Translations under genes and position numbers: made by a program
From: Methanobrevibacter millerae
GTDB taxonomy: Archaea > Methanobacteriota > Methanobacteria > Methanobacteriales > Methanobacteriaceae
DNA length: 64,000 nucleotides
Assembly: GCF_001477655.1 (NCBI RefSeq)
Contig: NZ_CP011266.1
Coordinates: 1,472,001-1,536,000, forward strand
Reading direction: 5' to 3'
Notes under the pieces: model-generated
Databases searched by the model: none
Told to the model about the DNA's origin: nothing
Seen by the model: the letters and a program-made list of their open reading frames with translations, nothing else
Part shown: positions 59,158 to 64,000 of the stretch, piece by piece
Numbering within the stretch: the first letter of the stretch is position 1
Layout of the letters: the number at the start of each line of letters is the position of its first letter

Positions 59158-59359
59158 AGAAAATATTAGTTAAAATAATATTTAAATATTTACAATTAGA
59201 ATTTAATAAAAGGTTTAGAAAAAAAAGCATAATACACTAATTATTTCCATCAATTCTGCAAATAACTATATGAAAAATAATCATAATTTACAGATATTAT
59301 ATAATATACTAAAATTAGACAATTAAAGAATAATATAAAATAAATTAATGATAAAAAAA

Positions 59360-60523
59360 TTAAAATGATTTAATATTATTCAGGCTAATGATTCCTGCCT
59401 TTAGTCTTCGAAGGCCTTCATCCAATAACTTTTCAGGACATGCTATATTCATCCTCAAGAAATTGTCGCCGCACCTGCCGAAATCACATCCTGCAGACAA
59501 GAACAATCCCTGATTAGTCCTTAAAAATTCGCTTAAAATTTTTGAAGATACTCCTAAAGCAGAACAGTCAAGCCACAGCAAATAAGTTGCATCGCTTTCA
59601 ACCAATTTTATTATCGGCAACTCATTGGCCAAATAATCACGAACAATAGATTTGTTTTTATATAAAACTTTTTTAAGCTCATCCAGCCATCCAGATGACT
59701 CATTATATGCTGCCATCACAGCTGATGTTGCAAATACATTGCAGGCATAGGAGTTGTCCACATGCATTTGAGTCTTGATTTTTTCAAGAAGTTCACTGTT
59801 CGTTGCATGAACAACTGAGCTTTGAAAACCAGCAATATTAAATGATTTTGATGGTGACAGGCATCTGATTACATTATCATCTGATACAAATGGATTATAA
59901 TCAACTCCAGGATCAGTCAAATCACAGTGAATCTCATCGCTTATCAAAATAACATCATGTTTTTTGCATAGATTGCCAATGCGGGCCAAATCACTTTCAG
60001 ACCAGATTTTACCAATAGGATTGTGGGGATTGCATAGAATCATCAGCTTAACTTTTGACAGTTTTTCATCCAAATCGTCAAAATCAATTTTATATTCACC
60101 ATTTTCATATATAAGTTCATTTTCTAGAACTTTTCTATCATTTTCTTCAATAACATAAAAGAATACATGATAGACCGGTGTCTGAATAAGTATTTCATCT
60201 CCGACATCTGTCAGACATCTAATCATTGATGAAATTGATGGCATCACGCCGATTGAATAGGCCATGTCTTCACGTGACATTTTCAAGTCATAGCGTGAAT
60301 CCCACCAGTTAATATATGATTCAAAAAGCTCATCAGGAACAATAGTATAGCCGAAAACAGGATGATTGGCTCTTTTTAAGATGGCATTCTGAATTGGAGG
60401 AGCCACCTTAAAGTCCATATCCGCTACCCACATAGGAATATCATCATCAAAATAGTCCCATTTAACGGAATTCGTATTATGTCTGTCTATAACGCTTTCA
60501 AAATCATATTCAGTATTTTTCAT
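59360..60523 (-). CDS. MalY/PatB-type PLP-dependent aminotransferase / cystathionine beta-lyase
   Basis: This fold-type I PLP enzyme has about 387 residues. The N-terminal WVADMDFKVAPPI motif is typical of the MalY/PatB group. CNPHNPIGKIW (near 160) and SDEIHCDLTD (near 190) bind the cofactor. SPSKSFNIAGFQSS near 225 carries the Schiff-base lysine. An FLRMNIACP segment near the end binds the substrate carboxylate. Members cleave cystathionine or cysteine C-S bonds or act as aminotransferases, and the substrate here cannot be fixed. I use the ATG at 60521-60523 (MKNTEYDF); an earlier ATG at 60544 is possible. It overlaps the nitroreductase end and is the last gene of a three-gene operon. Confidence 0.88.
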   Translation of the reverse strand: MKNTEYDFESVIDRHNTNSVKWDYFDDDIPMWVADMDFKVAPPIQNAILKRANHPVFGYTIVPDELFESYINWWDSRYDLKMSREDMAYSIGVMPSISSMIRCLTDVGDEILIQTPVYHVFFYVIEENDRKVLENELIYENGEYKIDFDDLDEKLSKVKLMILCNPHNPIGKIWSESDLARIGNLCKKHDVILISDEIHCDLTDPGVDYNPFVSDDNVIRCLSPSKSFNIAGFQSSVVHATNSELLEKIKTQMHVDNSYACNVFATSAVMAAYNESSGWLDELKKVLYKNKSIVRDYLANELPIIKLVESDATYLLWLDCSALGVSSKILSEFLRTNQGLFLSAGCDFGRCGDNFLRMNIACPEKLLDEGLRRLKAGIISLNNIKSF

Positions 60524-61028
60524 GATGGATTCTTTCCTCATCAAATTTATCCATGAACTTGTTTTCCCATCCTTCAGCAGGATAGCCTAATGTGATAATG
60601 CAGTATGGCTTTACATCAGTAATATCATCAATTCCAATGATTTCACCTATCTTAGTCATTCTTTCTTCTTCAGGTGCTACACCATTCCAAAGGCCACCCA
60701 AACCTAAGTTGACCGCTTCAAGCAACATATTCTCTGCTGCTGCACCCATATCCTGTTGCCAAACGGTTTTATAAAATGCCCTTTCAATATTTGCAACAAG
60801 CACAATTGCAACAGGTGCATTGGTTACTCTAGTCTTGATTTCTCCAAGCTTAGCCAAAGTATCCTTATCCTTTACAATAACAAATTCCCAAGGCTCAGCA
60901 CCCAATCTTGATCCTGGTGCCTGCATTCCTGCCTTTAGAATCTTTAGGATTTTTTCGTCTTCAACATCTTTATCCTGATATTCACGTATGCTTCTTCTAG
61001 TATTGATTATAGTTTCAAAATCACTCAT
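60510..61028 (-). CDS. Nitroreductase family FMN-dependent oxidoreductase
   Basis: This 172-residue protein opens with TIINTRRSIREYQDKDV, the RRSxRxY FMN-binding signature. It has MQAPGSRLGAEPWEFVIV near 35-52 and ends with CIITLGYPAEG, all classical for this family. These dimeric FMN enzymes reduce nitro groups, quinones or other electron acceptors with NAD(P)H, or F420H2 in some archaea. The electron donor here is unknown. It follows the flavoprotein gene by 4 bases and overlaps the MalY-type gene by 14 bases, so the three are co-transcribed. A joint role in redox or sulfur metabolism is a guess. Confidence 0.93.
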   Translation of the reverse strand: MSDFETIINTRRSIREYQDKDVEDEKILKILKAGMQAPGSRLGAEPWEFVIVKDKDTLAKLGEIKTRVTNAPVAIVLVANIERAFYKTVWQQDMGAAAENMLLEAVNLGLGGLWNGVAPEEERMTKIGEIIGIDDITDVKPYCIITLGYPAEGWENKFMDKFDEERIHHEKY

Positions 61029-61032
61029 GGTA

Positions 61033-61665
61033 TCACTTACTTAATTCGGCACCTATTTCAAAGGCCTTTTCTAAATCTTTTGGAAATTGAAGAACATATT
61101 GTTTTTGCTTTGCTTCTTCACTGAATCCTGCCATATTATATTTTGAATATTTTGCAACCTGCAGAGTATCACAAACTGGATATGATACGACTTTTCCATT
61201 TAAAAAGTTAAATAGATATTCTGTTTTTGCCAGATTGTCCTTCATGTTATTGTTGAAAAACTCCAAAGGAGCATTCATCGTATAGAATAATCCAACATTA
61301 ACCTTTCCGGCATAATAGCTTGATCCGTCATCATAGGACAATATGCAGAATACCAATCTTTCAACCAATGCTCTAAATTCACTTGTAGGCTCTCCGAAAT
61401 ATATTGGAGTGCCAATAAGTAATGCATCAGCATCAAAAATCCTTTCAATCAATGGTGACAAGTCATCTTTCCAGTAGCATTTACCTTTAGTTTTATCCTG
61501 CATTTTACAGATAAGACAACTTCTACAACCTTTAAAAGCCAAATCATATAAATTAATGTATTCTGTCTCAGCACCAACAGATTCTGCTCCCTTCTGTGCA
61601 GCTTGCATGATTTCTGCGGTGTTCCATTTTTTCCTTGGACTTGCATTAATCACAATAGTCTTCAT
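61033..61665 (-). CDS. Flavodoxin-fold iron-sulfur flavoprotein-like NAD(P)H/FMN reductase
   Basis: This protein of about 210 residues opens with the flavodoxin-like KTIVINASPRKKWNTAE loop that binds FMN phosphate. It has LLIGTPIYFGEPTSEFRALVERL near 90. Near residues 47-64 the cysteine cluster CRSCLICK...KGKC follows the compact CxxCxxC...C pattern of iron-sulfur flavoproteins, so a [4Fe-4S] cluster is likely. Such proteins transfer electrons to oxygen, peroxide or other acceptors. I use the ATG at 61663-61665 rather than a TTG 21 bases upstream. A CTTTATATG TATA box about 25 bases before the ATG suggests a leaderless transcript. It is the first gene of the operon with the nitroreductase. 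Confidence 0.85.
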   Translation of the reverse strand: MKTIVINASPRKKWNTAEIMQAAQKGAESVGAETEYINLYDLAFKGCRSCLICKMQDKTKGKCYWKDDLSPLIERIFDADALLIGTPIYFGEPTSEFRALVERLVFCILSYDDGSSYYAGKVNVGLFYTMNAPLEFFNNNMKDNLAKTEYLFNFLNGKVVSYPVCDTLQVAKYSKYNMAGFSEEAKQKQYVLQFPKDLEKAFEIGAELSK

Positions 61666-61770
61666 GAAATAAATTATATGAAACAATACATATAAAGTAT
61701 TTCAACAATCAAAAAAAACTTTTAAAAAAAATATAAAATTAAATATTGAAAATTAATTAGGTGAAAAATT

Positions 61771-62451
61771 ATGGAATATGAAATTAAAGGTGGAGCATTT
61801 CCAATCGTAGTTTGTAAACTCCAAAAAGGAGAAAGAATGAAAGATGAAAGTGGATCAATGGCATTTATGAGTTCCGGAGTTAAAATGGACACCAATACTG
61901 GTGGAGGAGTACTTAAAGGTCTTGGTAGGGCAATTTCAGGAAATTCATTCTTCATAAACACATTCGTAGCAGAAAAAGACAACCAAGAAATTGGATTTGC
62001 ATCAAATTTCCCTGGAAAAGTTATTCCAATCAAATTAGATGGTGCAAATTCAATCATTGGTCAGAAAAGATCATTTTTAGCTTCAGAAGATAGTGTAGAA
62101 ATTGATATGTATTTCCAGAAAAACCTTGGAACTGGAATATTTGGTGGAGAAGGATTCATTCTTCAAAAATTCACTGGAAACGGAATGCTATTTTTAGAAA
62201 TTGACGGTGAAGTAATTGAACGTTATTTAGAACCGGGAGAAGTATTGTTTGTAGACCAAGGACATATTGCTGCAATGGATGAGTCAATTGACTTTGACAT
62301 CGAAAGGATAAAAGGTGCTAAAAATTGGTTATTCGGTGGCGAAGGAGTATTTTTTGCTAAATTAGTAGGACCTGGAAGAGTATGGGTACAAACCATGCCG
62401 ATTACAAAATTAGCTCAAGCATTAATCCCTATGCTCCCTACAAAAAAATAA
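61771..62451 (+). CDS. TIGR00266/AIM24 family protein
   Basis: This 226-residue protein begins with YEIKGGAFPIVVCKLQKGERMKDESGSM and continues with MSSGVKMDTNTGGG. These are hallmark segments of the AIM24/TIGR00266 family. The rest is a beta-rich fold with repeated Gly turns such as GIFGGEGFILQKFTGNG and WLFGGEGVFFAKLVGPG. The biochemical function of the family is not established; its yeast namesake is mitochondrial. The start has AGGTGA 7 bases upstream. It stands alone and is divergent from the flavoprotein operon, with about 105 bases between starts. Confidence 0.93.
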   Translation: MEYEIKGGAFPIVVCKLQKGERMKDESGSMAFMSSGVKMDTNTGGGVLKGLGRAISGNSFFINTFVAEKDNQEIGFASNFPGKVIPIKLDGANSIIGQKRSFLASEDSVEIDMYFQKNLGTGIFGGEGFILQKFTGNGMLFLEIDGEVIERYLEPGEVLFVDQGHIAAMDESIDFDIERIKGAKNWLFGGEGVFFAKLVGPGRVWVQTMPITKLAQALIPMLPTKK

Positions 62452-62456
62452 ATAAA

Positions 62457-62495
62457 AAAAAGTTTATTTTCAATAAACTTTTTACTATTTTTTAT
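62457..62495 (+). terminator. Terminator of the AIM24-like gene
   Basis: AAAAAGTTTATT (62457-62468) and AATAAACTTTTT (62472-62483) form a perfect 12-bp stem with a 3-base loop. It is followed by a T-rich run to about 62499. Confidence 0.78.
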
Positions 62496-62499
62496 AATT

Positions 62500-62531
62500 T
62501 AAAAAATTAGTTAAAGTGTGTAAATACACAC
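62500..62531 (-). terminator. Terminator of serS
   Basis: GTGTGTA (62516-62522) and TACACAC (62525-62531) form a short stem just after the serS stop codon. On the minus strand it is followed by a T-rich run (about 62500-62515). Confidence 0.6.
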
Positions 62532-62545
62532 CAAAATTAAAAAAT

Positions 62546-63823
62546 CTATTTTTTAGCTTCAATAACTTTTTTTCCATTCATGTAAGGGACTAACACTTCA
62601 GGAACTTTAACACTACCGTCAGCCTGCTGGTAGTTTTCTAAAATACAGCACATGGTTCTTTCTGTTGCAATAGCTGTACTGTTTAATGTGTGTAAAGTTT
62701 GAGCATCTCCAGAACCTGCTCTTCCAATACGGGTTTTTGTTTTTCTTGCCTGATAATCTTTACAGTTGGTACAGGAAACCAATTCTCTGAATGCACCTGA
62801 ACCAGGGAACCATGCTTCCAAATCATATTTAATAGCAGCATTATCATTTAAAGCAGATGATACGATAGCTATTATCTGATATGGAAGTCCTAATTTTTGA
62901 TAGATTCTTTCAGTCACTTCCATCAAGTGGTCATGCTGGTTTCTTGAGTCTTCAGGTGCTGAATAGATAAACTGTTCTATCTTTTCAAACTGGTGGACTC
63001 TGAATATTCCTAATGTATCCTTTCCGTGTGAACCTGCTTCCTTTCTAAAACAGGTTGAAAGTGCACAATATCTTAAAGGCAAGTCTTCAGGTGAAATGAT
63101 TTCATTTCTGTGAAGTGCTGCCAAGGTTTGCTCAGCTGTTGCAATAAGATACATGTCCTCATTTTCCACTTTATATAAAGTCTCTTCAAACTCACCTAAT
63201 TCAGAGGTTTCTGCTGCAACTTCGCCTTTTACAAAGAATGGAGTTTGCATTGGAATATATCCTTCAGATTCAAGTTCAGATAATGCAAACTGAATTAATG
63301 CAAGGTTTAAATGCAATATATCTCTTTTCAAATAATAGAAACGTGCACCAGCAATGCTTGCTGCAGTTTCCAAATCTGCACCATCAATTTTATTAATTAA
63401 ATCAACGTGGTTTAACAATTCAAAATCATATTCTGGGATTTCACCATAGGTTCTCACAACGACATTATCGTCTTCAGTGTCTGATACAGGCACATCATCA
63501 TCTATGATGTTTCCTACCTTATACCTGTAGTCATCCCTAAGCTTGAGATACTCACTATTTTTAGCTGTTAATTCCTTAATTTCTGAAGCTACCTCTTTTG
63601 AACGTTGGATTACTTCTTCTAAATTACCTTCTTCTTTTGCTTTTTTGAATGATTTAGATAATTTATTTTTTTCAGATCTTAAAGAATTTAATTTTCTTTC
63701 ACCTTCTCTCCATAAGGTGTCATATTCTATAACTTTTTCAACATTTTCAGTATCTCTAAATCTTTTCTTCTCAGAGTCAATGATTAATTCCGGATTTTCT
63801 CTGAATAATTTTATATCTAACAA
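62546..63823 (-). CDS. serS: Seryl-tRNA synthetase
   Basis: This 425-residue class II synthetase is of the common (bacterial-like) SerRS type, not the rare methanogen type. Residues 1 to about 110 form the long coiled-coil arm that holds the tRNA (LRSEKNKLSKSFKKAKEEGN). Motif 2 is CFRKEAGSHGKDTLGIFRVHQFEK near residue 255. The serine site has GSGAFRELVSCTNCKDYQARKT near 345. Motif 3 is LNSTAIATERTMCCILENYQ near 385. The enzyme charges tRNA-Ser, and also tRNA-Sec where present. Translation starts at TTG, 6-7 bases after GGGGA; there is no in-frame ATG at a suitable place. Confidence 0.97.
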   Translation of the reverse strand: MLDIKLFRENPELIIDSEKKRFRDTENVEKVIEYDTLWREGERKLNSLRSEKNKLSKSFKKAKEEGNLEEVIQRSKEVASEIKELTAKNSEYLKLRDDYRYKVGNIIDDDVPVSDTEDDNVVVRTYGEIPEYDFELLNHVDLINKIDGADLETAASIAGARFYYLKRDILHLNLALIQFALSELESEGYIPMQTPFFVKGEVAAETSELGEFEETLYKVENEDMYLIATAEQTLAALHRNEIISPEDLPLRYCALSTCFRKEAGSHGKDTLGIFRVHQFEKIEQFIYSAPEDSRNQHDHLMEVTERIYQKLGLPYQIIAIVSSALNDNAAIKYDLEAWFPGSGAFRELVSCTNCKDYQARKTKTRIGRAGSGDAQTLHTLNSTAIATERTMCCILENYQQADGSVKVPEVLVPYMNGKKVIEAKK

Positions 63824-63881
63824 TTTATGTCCCCATTAATATTTAATCAATATATAATTATGAATCTTTTATTTTTTAAAG

Positions 63882-64000
63882 TTAATCCTTAACTTCCCTA
63901 TTTATCATCATTCTTCTCATTTTAGTGTTGTCCAACAGTTTCAAATTATCATCAACATCATATTTTAAATCTGCAATTAGGTTGATTTCTTCATCCCATC
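63882..64000 (-). CDS. C-terminal end of an unidentified protein, cut by the right edge
   Basis: An open frame enters from the right edge and stops at TAA (63882-63884), giving about 38 residues that end RRMMNREVKD. The fragment is charged and helical (DLKYDVDDNLKLLDNTK). It lies 58 bases upstream of the serS start on the same strand and could share its transcript. It is too short to identify. Confidence 0.55.
   Translation of the reverse strand, partial: WDEEINLIADLKYDVDDNLKLLDNTKMRRMMINREVKD

Noticed and set aside
61698-61704. GTATTTC beside the TATA box of the flavoprotein operon as a regulon site
   Set aside because: It is one mismatch from the motif and single, with no second copy at either conserved spacing.

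Overview
The window looks like a host-associated methanogenic archaeon of the genus Methanobrevibacter (Methanobacteriales). The evidence is very low GC, archaeal TATA-type promoters with GGTG/GGAGG ribosome sites, a methyl-coenzyme M reductase II operon, F420-dependent methylene-H4MPT dehydrogenase, F420/hydrogenase-type electron-transfer genes, archaeal TFS, and several giant secreted adhesin-like proteins of the kind known from gut and rumen Methanobrevibacter. The species is inferred from gene content; no database was searched.

Layout. 1-4.0 kb: a cut ClC channel, rubrerythrin, transcription factor S and a YhgE/Pip-type membrane protein. 4.1-23.6 kb: a probable surface uptake locus. It holds an ExbD-like DUF2149 protein, a MotA/TolQ/ExbB channel protein, a DUF2162 membrane protein, a secreted and membrane-anchored CobN-like protein, and two giant DUF3344/Ig-type surface proteins. 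23.8-26.8 kb: a PaaK-type CoA ligase with an ACT-domain partner, a zinc-carboxypeptidase-like protein and ferritin. 27.2-30.2 kb: a four-gene flp-like (formate dehydrogenase-like protein) operon. 31.0-36.2 kb: mrtBDGA (no C gene) with mtd directly behind it. 36.8 kb: nudC. 37.6-59.1 kb: three giant beta-helix/Ig adhesin-like proteins. 59.4-64 kb: flavoprotein, nitroreductase, MalY-type aminotransferase, AIM24-like protein, serS and the tail of another gene. Apart from CobN, giant surface proteins fill about half of the window, and nearly all genes lie on the minus strand. I saw no tRNA, rRNA, CRISPR array or transposase gene.

The most interesting signal is regulatory. A 7-base motif, GTAATAC or its complement GTATTAC, occurs as spaced pairs around the TATA boxes of cobN-like and both DUF3344 genes (32-base period), and of the flp and mrt operons (26-base period). 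The flp and mrt upstream regions also share a distal three-site element at exactly the same distance, so that five sites have identical relative positions. This ties a putative surface metal or tetrapyrrole acquisition machine to the nickel enzyme MCR II and to electron-transfer genes. A metal-responsive regulon, perhaps NikR-like, is a natural but unproven reading.

A second unusual signal is in start codons. The CobN-like gene and the 1.9-kilo-residue surface protein gain complete signal peptides only if translation starts at ATA, in both cases exactly 7 bases after a perfect GGAGG. Another giant gene may start at ATT, and two more start at TTG.
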